Below, in pieces: positions 1 to 9,705 of a stretch of 64,000 bases of DNA (position 1 is its first letter; each line of letters begins with the position of its first letter). Source of the stretch: Citrobacter amalonaticus. Its GTDB lineage: Bacteria; Pseudomonadota; Gammaproteobacteria; Enterobacterales; Enterobacteriaceae. Location: assembly GCF_018323885.1 (NCBI RefSeq), contig NZ_AP024585.1, positions 1,116,001 to 1,180,000 of the forward strand, written 5' to 3'. The position numbers were made by a program, and so were the translations under genes. The notes under the pieces were generated by a model, which was not told the DNA's origin, ran no database searches, and was given only the letters and a program-made list of their open reading frames with translations.

Positions 1-409
1 CACCGTGAATCATCAGATATTTGCCTTCATAACCATGAGCACGGTCATAGGCATTGGGGAAGCCTATATTAATGGCTTTATAAAAGCGGCTGTCAGGTTT
101 GAGCTGGCTACGCTGGACGTTATAAAAACCTTCAGGACTTTTAAAATCGCCCTGGCGTTGTTTTGGACCTAATCCGCCGGAGTAATTACAAATTTTGTAG
201 CTGTCGAGAAGTTGATACTGTTCGCCCATCTTGACGTAGAGATCGAGCGTGCGCTCTTCCTTGAAGATCTGAATATAGACCGGCGATCCCATCAATTGCT
301 GCTTATACTCTTTGCTGATGGGGGTTGTGGAGCTATTGCTACTCAGCAAGCCGGCGAATGACACGCACGGGATCAAAAGCATCGCAATAAATAATGCGAT
401 TTTACGCAT
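1..409 (-). CDS. dpaA: DpaA (YafK), peptidoglycan-lipoprotein amidase of the L,D-transpeptidase fold, 5' part
   Basis: This reverse-strand gene starts at the ATG complementary to 407-409 and runs off the left edge, so about 136 N-terminal codons are visible. The protein begins with a signal peptide (MRKIALFIAMLLIPCVSFAG) followed by a region I recognise as E. coli YafK: the stretch around SPVYIQIFKEERTLDLYVK and the later GPKQRQGDFKSPEGFY. The YkuD-fold catalytic part lies off the window. In E. coli this periplasmic enzyme cuts Braun lipoprotein from peptidoglycan. The dinJ-yafQ toxin-antitoxin pair found beside it in E. coli K-12 is absent; yafL follows directly. Confidence 0.9.
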   Translation of the reverse strand, partial: MRKIALFIAMLLIPCVSFAGLLSSNSSTTPISKEYKQQLMGSPVYIQIFKEERTLDLYVKMGEQYQLLDSYKICNYSGGLGPKQRQGDFKSPEGFYNVQRSQLKPDSRFYKAINIGFPNAYDRAHGYEGKYLMIHG

Positions 410-757
410 ACTGCTTGTTCCTTGATAAAACGATTGCACACGCCAGAACGGCAAAAATAAGATCCCCAAATCGGACTAATCTGGATTTGGAACGCTCACA
501 TTAACACCACGACAGTTTTTCGCAAGCCCCTCGTGGTGCGTTTACAATTTATACAGAACGTTAGCGACACTGGCTGTCAGAACCGGCCCGATTTTGTCCA
601 TTTCCGCAGAACGGATGTCAGGCTCGTTGCCAGGGGCATGGCGGATACAATTCACTGATAATAAACCATTAATTTTTTAATTATTGATTATTAAGCCTGG
701 TCAGTTCCTCGCCTGGTTAAACTGTCGCCTCACTGTTTATTTAGGTTATGTTTTTTT
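410..757. other. Intergenic region between divergent dpaA and yafL
   Basis: About 350 bases with no convincing coding sequence. It must hold the promoters of both divergent genes. The part just upstream of yafL (660-700) is AT-rich. I see no toxin-antitoxin gene here. Confidence 0.5.
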
Positions 758-1507
758 ATGTTTTTATCCGGTGCTCCGCGCGCCATTCTGCCGGGGCTAC
801 TCTCGTTATGTCTCCTTTATTCACCGTTATCTGCAGCCGTCTCTTCACATCAGACGTTTAGCTATGCCGCGACGTTGCGGATGCATAACCGTGAACGTCT
901 GCTCAGTAAATATCAGGCGAAGCGCAGAAGGCAGGCGCATTACATTGTTTCCGGAACCCCGCAGAGCAAGAGAGCGTTGCGCCAGCACAACCGTGAGTTG
1001 CTTGAACAGCATCCAGAATGGTTCCCGGGGCCGCTGCGCGCGGACAACCATCGCTGGCAGGAACTGGCAGAAAATAAGGCGTTCCTCACTAGCGACCATT
1101 TGCAGAACATCACGGAAGTGGCGATTCATCGCCTTGAGGCGCAACTGGGGAAACCGTACGTATGGGGAGGCGTCAATCCGGATCGCGGATTCGACTGTAG
1201 TGGGCTGGTTTTCTACGCCTACAATAAAATCCTGGCGGCCAAATTACCGCGCACGGCAAATGAAATGTATCATTACCGTCGGGCAACCATTGTCGCTAAC
1301 CGTGACCTGCGCCGTGGCGATCTGCTGTTCTTCCATATACACAGTCAGGATATCGCCGACCATATGGGTGTTTATCTGGGGGATGGACAGTTTATCCAGT
1401 CCCCGCGTACGGGCGAAACCATCCGGGTGAGCCAATTGACCGATCCGTTCTGGCAGGATCACTTCCTCGGCGCACGCCGGATCCTCAAGGAAAATACCAT
1501 CATCTAA
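758..1507 (+). CDS. yafL: YafL, NlpC/P60-family cell-wall endopeptidase
   Basis: 249 residues, the length I know for E. coli YafL. The protein has an N-terminal hydrophobic segment (about residues 8-27, probable export signal), a basic helical linker to about residue 120, and an NlpC/P60 domain from about 125 to the end. The catalytic Cys is Cys147 in GFDCSGLVF and the probable catalytic His is His202 in DHMGVYLGDG. The family hydrolyses peptide cross-bridges in peptidoglycan; the substrate of YafL itself is not evident from sequence. The Shine-Dalgarno at the ATG is weak. The stop codon overlaps the last bases of the convergent small ORF. Confidence 0.9.
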   Translation: MFLSGAPRAILPGLLSLCLLYSPLSAAVSSHQTFSYAATLRMHNRERLLSKYQAKRRRQAHYIVSGTPQSKRALRQHNRELLEQHPEWFPGPLRADNHRWQELAENKAFLTSDHLQNITEVAIHRLEAQLGKPYVWGGVNPDRGFDCSGLVFYAYNKILAAKLPRTANEMYHYRRATIVANRDLRRGDLLFFHIHSQDIADHMGVYLGDGQFIQSPRTGETIRVSQLTDPFWQDHFLGARRILKENTII

Positions 1508-1743
1508 CAGGCAAGCAGCAACAGGATGATGAAGACAAGCATCATCGTGCCTGCCAGCAACAGATCGACGGGTTCGATGAGCGCGACGTGCGCGGGCATC
1601 GCGTCATCTGTTGATTGCGTTTCATTATGTTGTTGCAACTCTTGCTGGCGCACAAACTCCCGGTATGTGCGCCAGTACAATCTGGCGTCATCATGCTGAG
1701 CGTCGTTTTCTGAAGGGGATGGGATATTCTGTTGAATGGTCAC
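1504..1743 (-). CDS. Small tail-anchored membrane protein, function unknown
   Basis: 79 codons from a GTG start, with a good AAGGA ribosome-binding site seven bases upstream. The N-terminal 55 residues are polar, rich in Gln, Asp and Arg (for example ARLYWRTYREFVRQQELQQ). The last 22 residues are a strongly hydrophobic segment (VDLLLAGTMMLVFIILLLLA), giving the look of a C-tail-anchored inner-membrane protein. It ends inside the yafL stop region (4-nt tail-to-tail overlap). I do not recognise the family. It may be expressed alone or be a leftover of the Flag-2 neighbourhood. Protein-like composition and the SD support it; no homologue is known to me. Confidence 0.5.
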   Translation of the reverse strand: MTIQQNIPSPSENDAQHDDARLYWRTYREFVRQQELQQHNETQSTDDAMPAHVALIEPVDLLLAGTMMLVFIILLLLAC

Positions 1744-1848
1744 TCATCAATCCTTTAACTTGAGCAGGCATTTGAAATGCAACCTCCTTGTCGCGTCATC
1801 TTTATAAAGCGGCAGAAAAAACGCCGACTTAAACAGCCGGGTAATTAT

Positions 1849-3552
1849 TTAACTCAGTGCCCCCATAATTTTCAGCTCCAGTTCATCTGCCACTTCGTTA
1901 TAAGACAGAACGTTCAGACCCGGCGCGAAGAGTCGGGCATAGCGCGCCAGCAGCGGACGTAGCGACGGCGCGACCAGCAGCACCGGCTCTTTGCCTGCGG
2001 CTTTCATCTGCTCCTTAATTTGCGGCATATTGCTCTGGAACTGATTGAGCATGTTCGGATCCACCGGCACGCTATCGAGCATCACCTTACCGCTCTGCTG
2101 CGCCTGATTCACCACGTTAGAAAGCAGGTTTTCCAGTTCGTTATTCAGCGTATAGACCGCCAGTTCCTGCTTGCGGACAAACGGGTGCGTAATGCTGCGA
2201 CGCAGCGCAAGGCGGATATCAGCGACCAGCAGAATGGGATCTTTCGTTACGCTACTGCTGGCAACCAGCACGGTGGCGATAGTCACAATGTCGCGCAGTG
2301 ATACGCCTTCAGTCAGCAGCGCCCGATACACTTTCAGCAACTGGCTGTAGTTGAGCGCGGCGCTGAGATCTTCCGCCAGGCGCGGTGCCATTGACGAGAG
2401 ACGGTTATGCAGCTGCGTAATGTCATCATAATTAAACAGATCGGGAATATAGTTGCGCACCACCTTATTCACGTGCGTGGCAATCACGCTGGCGCTGTCG
2501 ATCACCTGATACCCCATATTCAACGCTTTCGCCTTCTGCGCTGCCTGGATCCAGGTCACCGGCATCCCGTACGCCGGGTCATTACCCAGAATGCCATCTA
2601 TCTCGCCGTAAGTTTCGCTGGAAGGCAGCGCCATCAGGCGGTCAGAGGGAATATCGGCTTCATCGGCCTTAATCCCGTTGATATAGATCGCGTACTGGCT
2701 GGGCTTTAACCTGAAATTTTCACGAATGCGAATTTCCGGCAGCAGCACGCCGTTGGTATCGGAGATCACCTGGCGCACGCCACGGATACGCTGGGTCAGC
2801 GGATTGCCTTTTGATTTATCCACCAGTGAGACCAGCTTATACCCCAGGCTCAGGCTGATTGGCTCAATCAGCGGGATGGTTTCCCAGGTAATCTGCTGCT
2901 CGGTCGTTTCGACGATTGTTTTCGTCAGCGTTTCGAGGTTTTTCTCTTCAGCCTCAGCGGCTTTCGGGCGTTTACTCATCCGCCAGGCGGTAAAGCCCAG
3001 CAGACCGCTGAACGCGAGGAACGGGAAATGTGGCATTCCCGGCACCACTGCCAGTACAAACATAATGCTGGTGGCGGTATACAGCACCGACGGGTTGGCC
3101 AGTAACTGTGCGCGAACATCGGTGGCGATATCGCCATTGTCACTGACGCGGGTCACGATGATCGCGGCGGCGGTAGAGAGCAGAAGAGAAGGGATCTGCG
3201 CCACCAGACCGTCACCGATGGTCATCAGCACGTACTGCTGGAATGCCGCTTCGGCACTGAGATTGTATTTAAAAATCCCGATGCACACGCCGCCGATCAG
3301 GTTGATCGCCAGAATCATCATCCCGGCGATGGCGTCGCCGCGCACGAACTTCGAGGCCCCGTCCATCGCGCCATAGAAATCGGCTTCGCCGGCGACGTCC
3401 TTACGTCGCGTCTGCGCCTGCTGCTGGTTGATAAGCCCGGCATTCAGGTCGGCGTCGATCGCCATCTGTTTGCCTGGCATCGCATCAAGGGTAAAGCGGG
3501 CGGACACTTCGGAGATACGTTCAGCGCCTTTGGTGACGACGATGAAGTTGAT
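1849..3552 (-). pseudogene. lfhA: lfhA remnant: FlhA-like flagellar export protein lacking its N-terminus
   Basis: The reading frame encodes a FlhA-family protein with the FHIPEP signature region (GAERISEVSARFTLDAMPGK), several membrane segments to about residue 190 and the long cytoplasmic domain. Family members are about 690 residues; this one lacks roughly the first 110, including the first membrane helices. Genuine lfhA sequence begins at INFIVV (about 3552). The open frame continues to an ATG at 3588, but those codons are antisense to lafU and not FlhA-like. It is a remnant of the Flag-2 lateral flagellar cluster, fused head-to-head to lafU by a deletion. No promoter of its own is visible and no other flagellar gene is nearby, so it is very probably non-functional. 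Confidence 0.85.
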
Positions 3553-4393
3553 TGTGAACAGCGTCAGTAAATCCGATCGAGAAAACATTGTGGCGGCGTT
3601 GCATGGCCAGTCGATCTTTAATGGCGGGGGCTTAACGGCGCTGAATAAAATTGGTCAAAAGCCGATTACCGCGATGGCAAGCAGGAGTAGCACCCCGCGT
3701 AATAAGTCCACCACCGAGGAAACGAACTCAGCAAAAGAACGGATAAAAGTGAGTGAGGCAACCGAAAGAAAAGCGCGTGATGTGAATGAGAAAACGGCGC
3801 TGCTGAAAAGAAAATCCGCCTCAGAATTAGGTGAATTGGCCACCAGTATTAATACTGTTGCGCGAAATGCGCACATGGAAACTAACCTGGAAATGGAGAT
3901 AGTGCCCCAGGGGTTACGTGTGCTGATTAAAGACGACCAAAACCGCAGTATGTTTGAGCGTGGCAGTGCACGGATCATGCCGTTCTTTAAATCGCTTCTG
4001 GTTGAGCTGGCGCCGGTTTTTGACTCGCTGGACAATAAGATCATTATTACCGGGCATACGGATGCCATGGGTTATAAAAATAATATTTATAACAACTGGA
4101 ACCTGTCAGGGGACAGAGCGTTATCCGCACGTCGCGTACTGGAAGAAGCGGGGATGCCGGAGGATAAAGTGATGCAGGTTAGTGCGATGGCTGACCAGAT
4201 GCTGCTGGATACCAATAATCCGGAAAGCGCAGGAAACCGACGCATCGAAATAATGATTCTGACCCAGAGCGCAGCCGATACTTTGTATCAATATTTTGGT
4301 CAGCATGGTGAAAAAGTGGTTCAACCGTTGGTGGAGAAACTGGATAAAAAACAGCACCTCGCTGCATTACATCGCAACCCGATACCACAGTAG
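3549..4393 (+). pseudogene. lafU: lafU remnant: MotB-like stator protein lacking its membrane anchor
   Basis: Genuine MotB/LafU-type sequence begins at IVNSVSKSDRENIVAALHG, immediately after the lfhA junction, so the N-terminal transmembrane helix that anchors stator proteins is missing. The C-terminal OmpA-like peptidoglycan-binding domain is intact (TGHTDAMGYK, then NWNLSGDRALSARRV and NRRIEIM). The frame is open back into lfhA, but the first plausible internal start in lafU sequence is ATG 3674, which has a poor ribosome-binding site. With no partner LafT or rotor genes it is a relic of the deleted Flag-2 cluster. A secreted or cytoplasmic OmpA-domain fragment could in principle still be made. 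Confidence 0.85.
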
Positions 4394-4453
4394 TCACGAC
4401 GCTGGAATTCGTCGCGTTGTTCGGGTGAGCGATCGCTTCCCATTTATTGATTT

Positions 4454-4473
4454 CACTGTATACTTAAACAGTG
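4454..4473 (+). promoter_or_regulatory. LexA (SOS) box of dinB
   Basis: CTGT-N8-ACAG with an 8-base AT-rich centre (core 4456-4471) and symmetric flanks (CA/TG), ending 17 bases before the dinB ATG. This matches the LexA consensus and the known SOS control of dinB. Confidence 0.9.
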
Positions 4474-4489
4474 TTTCGGGAGGTGGGTG

Positions 4490-5545
4490 ATGCGTAAAAT
4501 CATACATGTTGATATGGACTGTTTTTTCGCCGCGGTTGAGATGCGGGACAACCCGGCGTTGCGCGACATCCCTATTGCCATTGGCGGCAGCCGTGAGCGC
4601 AGAGGCGTTATCAGCACCGCCAACTATCCCGCCCGTAAATTTGGCGTGCGCAGCGCGATGCCGACCGGTATGGCGCTGAAACTGTGTCCGCACCTCACGT
4701 TATTACCGGGCCGTTATGAGGCCTACAAAGAAGCCTCCCGCCAAATCCAGTCCATTTTCGCCCGCTATACCTCATTAATTGAGCCGCTGTCACTGGACGA
4801 GGCGTATCTGGACGTCACGGACAGTACACACTGTCATGGGTCAGCCACGCTTATCGCTCAGGAAATACGCCAGACGATTTTCAACGAGCTGCAACTTACC
4901 GCCTCGGCGGGCGTGGCGCCGGTGAAGTTTCTGGCCAAAATTGCCTCCGATCTGAATAAACCCAACGGACAGTATGTCATTACGCCGGATGATGTGCCGG
5001 CGTTCCTCAGTACGTTGCCGCTGGGGAAAATTCCCGGCGTCGGTAAAGTGTCTGCGGCAAAACTGGAAAGCATGGGGCTACGCACCTGCGGTGATGTCCA
5101 GCAGTGCGATTTGGCGACATTACTTAAGCGCTTCGGTAAGTTTGGGCGGGTATTGTGGGAGCGTAGCCAGGGAATCGACGAACGGGATGTCAATAATGAA
5201 CGCTTACGCAAATCGGTCGGCGTGGAACGCACCATGGCGGAAGATATTCATCAGTGGTCTGACTGTGAGGCGATCATTGAGCAGTTATATCCGGAACTCG
5301 AACGGCGACTGGCGAAAGTCAAACCCGATTTATGCATTGCTCGCCAGGGGGTAAAGCTCAAGTTCAATGACTTTCAGCAAACCACCCAGGAACACGTCTG
5401 GCCGAAGCTGAATAAAGAAGACCTGATTTCTACTGCGCATAAAACCTGGGATGAGCGGCGGGCAGGGCGGGGGGTAAGGCTGGTGGGGCTGCACGTAACG
5501 CTACTCGATCCGCAACTGGAACGGCAGTTATTGCTGGGGTTATAA
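4490..5545 (+). CDS. dinB: DNA polymerase IV (DinB, Y family)
   Basis: 351 residues from ATG 4490, equal to E. coli Pol IV; a GTG one codon earlier is possible but less likely, and GGAGGTGGG provides the ribosome-binding site. The Y-family palm motifs are present: [10 protein letters not shown] near the N-terminus (metal-binding Asp8) and SLDEAYLDV (catalytic Asp/Glu about 103-104), then a helix-hairpin-helix segment ([14 protein letters not shown]) and the little-finger domain. The last residues (ERQLLLGL) keep the beta-clamp-binding tail QLLLGL. It performs error-prone translesion synthesis and -1 frameshifting, induced by SOS through the LexA box just upstream. The yafNOP genes that follow dinB in K-12 are absent. 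Confidence 0.97.
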   Translation: MRKIIHVDMDCFFAAVEMRDNPALRDIPIAIGGSRERRGVISTANYPARKFGVRSAMPTGMALKLCPHLTLLPGRYEAYKEASRQIQSIFARYTSLIEPLSLDEAYLDVTDSTHCHGSATLIAQEIRQTIFNELQLTASAGVAPVKFLAKIASDLNKPNGQYVITPDDVPAFLSTLPLGKIPGVGKVSAAKLESMGLRTCGDVQQCDLATLLKRFGKFGRVLWERSQGIDERDVNNERLRKSVGVERTMAEDIHQWSDCEAIIEQLYPELERRLAKVKPDLCIARQGVKLKFNDFQQTTQEHVWPKLNKEDLISTAHKTWDERRAGRGVRLVGLHVTLLDPQLERQLLLGL

Positions 5546-5552
5546 AGAGCAA

Positions 5553-5593
5553 AATGCCGGATAAGGCGCAACGCGCCGCCATCCGGCATTTTT
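5553..5593. repeat. REP element / terminator between convergent dinB and pepD
   Basis: ATGCCGGAT and ATCCGGCAT arms around GGCGCAACGCGCC form a strong palindrome followed by a T-run. It is a typical enterobacterial REP unit and may also stop transcription from both sides. Confidence 0.8.
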
Positions 5594-5612
5594 ATAGCAC
5601 GACAGCCGTAAC

Positions 5613-7070
5613 TTACTTCGTCGGAATCGCTTTCAGCAGTTCGGTCAGAAGCGTCCAGTAATGACTGACGCTTTCGATATGCACCTGCTCATCCGGTGAG
5701 TGTGGACCGGTAATGGTTGGCCCGATAGAGACCATATCCATATCCGGGTACGGTTTCTTAAACAGACCGCACTCCAGACCCGCGTGGATAATCTGGATGT
5801 TCGGCGTCTTGTTGAACAGACGCTGATAGGTTTCGCGCACCAGATGCATCACCGGTGAGTTCGCATCCGGCTGCCAGCCAGGGTAGCTCCCTTTCGCTTC
5901 GGTTTTCGCGCCTGCCAGTTTCCCCAGCGAATCCAGCATGCTAACGACATAGTCTTTACCGGTGTCGATCAGCGAACGGATCAGGCAATGGATTTCGACG
6001 TTGTCGTCGGTCATGGTGACGACGCCCACGTTCAGTGAGGTTTCAACCACGCCTTTTGCGACGTCGGAATTGCGGATCACACCGTTCGGCGTGGCGTTCA
6101 GCAGACGGATAAAGCCATCGCGAGATTGTGCGGTCAGTGCGGCTTTATCGCTCGCGGCGCTCTCCAGCAGAACCACCAGGTTTTTCTCTTTTTCAGCCAG
6201 TTCGTTTTTCAGAATGTCCTGATAAGCGTTAACCCGCGCTTTCAGAGCCTCTACGTTGTCTGCCGCAACGGCAACGGTCGCAAAGGCTTCACGTGGAATT
6301 GCGTTACGCAGCGTACCGCCGTTGAAATCGACCAGACGCAGATCCAACTCTTCAGCATGACCGGCCAGGAAACGAACCAGCAGTTTGTTCGCGTTGCCAA
6401 GACCAACGTGGATTTCGCCACCGGAGTGACCGCCTTTCAGCCCTTTCAGCGTCAGCTTAAAGGTCTGGAAACCTGCCGGAACGGCTTCGCGGGTCAGCGG
6501 CAGGTTAGAGGTGAAGTCGATCCCTCCTGCGCAACCCATGTAGATCTCACCTTCTTCTTCCGAGTCGGTGTTGATCAGAATATCCGCCTGCAGCCAGTTG
6601 GCCTGCAGACCAAATGCACCGTCCATCCCCGCTTCTTCGGTCATGGTCAGCAGCACTTCCAGCGGTCCGTGAACGACGCTGTCGTCAGCCAGAACCGCTA
6701 ATGCGGAAGCCATCCCGATGCCGTTATCGGCGCCCAGTGTGGTACCACGCGCTTTCACCCATTCGCCATCAATATAAGGCTGGATCGGATCTTTGGTGAA
6801 ATCGTGCACAGTGTCGTTGTTTTTCTGCGGCACCATGTCCAGGTGCGCCTGCAGAACCACCGGTTTACGGTTTTCCATTCCCGCACTGGCCGGTTTGCGA
6901 ATCAGGATATTCCCTACCTGGTCGCGCTCGACGTGGAAACCTTTCTCGTTTGCCCAGCCGATGATGTGCTCAGCGAGCTGCTCTTCATGATAGGACGGGT
7001 GAGGAATTGAACAGATTTTTGCAAAAATATCCCACAGCGGTTGCGGGGAGAGTTGAGATAGTTCAGACAC
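5613..7070 (-). CDS. pepD: Aminoacyl-histidine dipeptidase (peptidase D, M20 family)
   Basis: 485 residues, the same as E. coli PepD. This cytoplasmic zinc aminopeptidase hydrolyses Xaa-His dipeptides such as carnosine. Metal and catalytic residues of the M20 fold are visible: His76 and Asp78 (QAHLDMV), Asp115 (GADNG), the Glu145-Glu146 pair (TMTEEAG) and Asp169 (NTDSEEEG), with a dimerisation/lid domain inserted around residues 200-390 that contains GLKGGHSGGEIH. The gene is transcribed alone, divergently from gpt across about 290 bases, and ends tail-to-tail with dinB over a REP element. No feature is missing. Confidence 0.97.
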   Translation of the reverse strand: MSELSQLSPQPLWDIFAKICSIPHPSYHEEQLAEHIIGWANEKGFHVERDQVGNILIRKPASAGMENRKPVVLQAHLDMVPQKNNDTVHDFTKDPIQPYIDGEWVKARGTTLGADNGIGMASALAVLADDSVVHGPLEVLLTMTEEAGMDGAFGLQANWLQADILINTDSEEEGEIYMGCAGGIDFTSNLPLTREAVPAGFQTFKLTLKGLKGGHSGGEIHVGLGNANKLLVRFLAGHAEELDLRLVDFNGGTLRNAIPREAFATVAVAADNVEALKARVNAYQDILKNELAEKEKNLVVLLESAASDKAALTAQSRDGFIRLLNATPNGVIRNSDVAKGVVETSLNVGVVTMTDDNVEIHCLIRSLIDTGKDYVVSMLDSLGKLAGAKTEAKGSYPGWQPDANSPVMHLVRETYQRLFNKTPNIQIIHAGLECGLFKKPYPDMDMVSIGPTITGPHSPDEQVHIESVSHYWTLLTELLKAIPTK

Positions 7071-7268
7071 GATAATTCTCCTTGTATACCCGTCATACTT
7101 TAGGTGGTATTCAGGCTATAGATGCGCTGCAAACAGGCTTGCAGGTCACAGGGTTAGCAGGTTAATTATTACCACAAGTCTGGCTTGCGAGATGCGCTTG
7201 AGAATACCACTTTCTGCGCCCGCTGCGAGTATAAAGCACGTAAAAAGAGGGCCCGATTCCGCGAAACA

Positions 7269-7298
7269 CTGGTTTTTGGTGGCTCAGATCTCTATAAT
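7269..7298 (+). promoter_or_regulatory. Probable sigma-70 promoter of gpt
   Basis: A perfect TATAAT (7293-7298) is preceded by CTGGTT at an 18-base spacing, 66 bases upstream of gpt. The -35 box is weak, so the call rests mainly on the -10. Confidence 0.5.
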
Positions 7299-7364
7299 CT
7301 CGCGCAACCTATTTCCCCCTCGAACACTTTTTAAGCCGTAGATAAACAGGCTGGGACACTTCAC

Positions 7365-7823
7365 ATGAGCGAAAAATACGTCGTCACCTGGGACATGCTG
7401 CAGATCCATGCACGCAAACTGGCAAACCGCCTGATGCCTTCAGAACAGTGGAAAGGCATCATTGCCGTTAGTCGTGGTGGTCTGGTGCCGGGCGCATTGC
7501 TGGCACGTGAACTGGGCATTCGTCATGTCGATACCGTATGCATTTCCAGCTACGATCACGACAACCAGCGTGAACTGAAAGTTCTGAAACGCGCTGAAGG
7601 CGATGGTGAAGGCTTTATCGTCATCGACGATCTGGTGGATACCGGTGGTACCGCCGTGGCTATCCGTGAAATGTACCCAAAAGCGCACTTTGTCACTATC
7701 TTCGCGAAACCGGCGGGTCGTCCGTTAGTCGATGATTACGTGATTGATATCCCGCAGGATACCTGGATTGAGCAGCCGTGGGACATGGGCGTGACCTTCG
7801 TTCCGCCGATTTCTGGCCGCTAA
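7365..7823 (+). CDS. gpt: Xanthine-guanine phosphoribosyltransferase
   Basis: 152 residues, equal to E. coli Gpt. The type I PRTase PRPP-binding motif is [12 protein letters not shown] (residues 86-97), with the acidic pair Asp88-Asp89. The enzyme salvages guanine, xanthine and (less well) hypoxanthine by transferring phosphoribosyl from [12 protein letters not shown] near residue 36-43 is the second conserved loop and the C-terminal [13 protein letters not shown] contributes the purine site. It is monocistronic: its own -10 lies upstream and a hairpin follows the stop. Confidence 0.97.
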   Translation: MSEKYVVTWDMLQIHARKLANRLMPSEQWKGIIAVSRGGLVPGALLARELGIRHVDTVCISSYDHDNQRELKVLKRAEGDGEGFIVIDDLVDTGGTAVAIREMYPKAHFVTIFAKPAGRPLVDDYVIDIPQDTWIEQPWDMGVTFVPPISGR

Positions 7824-7836
7824 TCTCTGACTTTTT

Positions 7837-7861
7837 CAACGCCTGGCACAGCCGGGCGTTG
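7837..7861 (+). terminator. Stem-loop after gpt
   Basis: CAACGCC and GGCGTTG arms enclose an 11-base loop and are followed by a short T-containing run (TTCTATTT). Probable intrinsic terminator, modest U-tract. Confidence 0.6.
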
Positions 7862-7922
7862 TTCTATTTAGCCGGTGTCGGGTTACAATAAGCCTCAGTG
7901 AGTACTTCAGGAGGCTGTACGC

Positions 7923-9167
7923 ATGTCACAGGCTAATCTAAGCGAAATCCTGTTCAAACCCCGTTTCAAACACCCCGAAACGTCGACCCTGGTCCGCCGT
8001 TTTAATGCCGGGATGCAGCCGCCTGTGCAATCGGCGCTGGATGGCAAGAATATTCCCCACTGGTATCGCATGATTAACCGCCTGATGTGGATCTGGCGCG
8101 GGGTGGATCCGCGAGAAATTCTGGATGTTCAGGCGCGCATCGTGATGAGTGACGCCGAGCGCACCGATGCCGATCTTTACGATACGGTGATCGGTTACCG
8201 TGGCGGCAACTGGATTTATGAATGGGCAAAACAGGCGATGGACTGGCAGCAGAAAGCCTGCCAGGAAACGGACCCTGAGCGCAGTGGTCGCTACTGGCTA
8301 CACGCTTCGACGCTGTACAACATCGCTGCCTATCCGCACCTGAAAGGGGACGATCTGGCGGAACAGGCGCAGGCCTTATCTAACCGTGCCTATGAAGAAG
8401 CCGCGCAGCGACTGCCCGGTACGCTGCGTGAGATGGAATTTAGCGTGCCTGGCGGCTCGCCCGTCACCGGGTTCTTGCATATGCCGAAAGGCGACGGCCC
8501 GTTTCCGACGGTGCTGATGTGCGGCGGTCTGGATTCAATGCAAACCGATTACTACACCCTGTATGAGCGTTATTTTGCGCCGCGCGGCATCGCCATGCTG
8601 ACGCTGGACATGCCTTCCGTCGGTTTCTCGTCAAAATGGAAGCTCTCTCAGGACTCCAGTCTGTTGCACCAGCATGTGCTGAAAGCGCTGCCGAATGTGC
8701 CGTGGGTGGATCATACCCGGGTGGCGGCGTTCGGATTCCGTTTTGGTGCCAACGTGGCGGTGCGTCTGGCCTATCTTGAATCACCGCGTCTGAAAGCGGT
8801 GGCCTGCCTCGGTCCGGTTGTCCATGCGTTGCTGAGCGATCCGTTACGTCAGGGAGCGGTACCGGAAATGTATCTTGACGTTCTGGCAAGTCGACTGGGG
8901 ATGCACGATGCGTCCGATGAAGCGTTGCGCGTGGAGCTTAATCGCTATTCGCTGAAGGTGCAGGGACTGCTTGGCAGACGCTGCCCGACGCCAATGCTGT
9001 CGGGCTTCTGGAAGAACGATCCGTTCAGTCCGGAAGAGGAGTCGCGTTTAATCACGTCTTCATCTTCTGACGGTAAGCTGCTGGAGATTCCCTTCAATCC
9101 GGTGTATCGCAATTTTGACAACGCGTTACAGGAAATCACCCGCTGGATTGAAAAGAGATTGTGTTAA
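7923..9167 (+). CDS. frsA: FrsA (YafA), alpha/beta-hydrolase-fold protein
   Basis: 414 residues, equal to E. coli FrsA. The N-terminal half is a helical cap; the C-terminal half has the alpha/beta-hydrolase core. The nucleophile elbow position reads GFRFGAN (about residues 277-283), so the usual GxSxG serine is replaced by Arg, as in other FrsA proteins. E. coli FrsA binds unphosphorylated EIIA-Glc and affects the respiration/fermentation balance; its chemistry is still argued over (esterase versus decarboxylase reports). The ATG is preceded by CAGGAGG, a strong ribosome-binding site. crl follows 57 bases downstream. Confidence 0.95.
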   Translation: MSQANLSEILFKPRFKHPETSTLVRRFNAGMQPPVQSALDGKNIPHWYRMINRLMWIWRGVDPREILDVQARIVMSDAERTDADLYDTVIGYRGGNWIYEWAKQAMDWQQKACQETDPERSGRYWLHASTLYNIAAYPHLKGDDLAEQAQALSNRAYEEAAQRLPGTLREMEFSVPGGSPVTGFLHMPKGDGPFPTVLMCGGLDSMQTDYYTLYERYFAPRGIAMLTLDMPSVGFSSKWKLSQDSSLLHQHVLKALPNVPWVDHTRVAAFGFRFGANVAVRLAYLESPRLKAVACLGPVVHALLSDPLRQGAVPEMYLDVLASRLGMHDASDEALRVELNRYSLKVQGLLGRRCPTPMLSGFWKNDPFSPEEESRLITSSSSDGKLLEIPFNPVYRNFDNALQEITRWIEKRLC

Positions 9168-9170
9168 TAA

Positions 9171-9626
<456 letters not shown>

Positions 9627-9629
9627 TCC

Positions 9630-9672
9630 AAAAAAGAGGCCGGATGAATCATCCGGCCTCTCTGTTTTTAGC
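9630..9672. terminator. Bidirectional terminator between crl and phoE
   Basis: GAGGCCGGATGA and its complement (9636-9660) form an 11-12 bp GC-rich stem flanked by an A-run on the left and a T-rich run on the right, so it can serve both convergent genes. Confidence 0.85.
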
Positions 9673-9705
9673 CGGATAAGTCAACTCATCCGGACCATTC
9701 TGGCA

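Noticed and set aside
684..1430. 248-codon open frame overlapping yafL on the same strand
   Set aside because: It is a shifted frame of yafL, low-complexity Arg/Ser-rich, without a ribosome-binding site; yafL in the other frame matches a known family.
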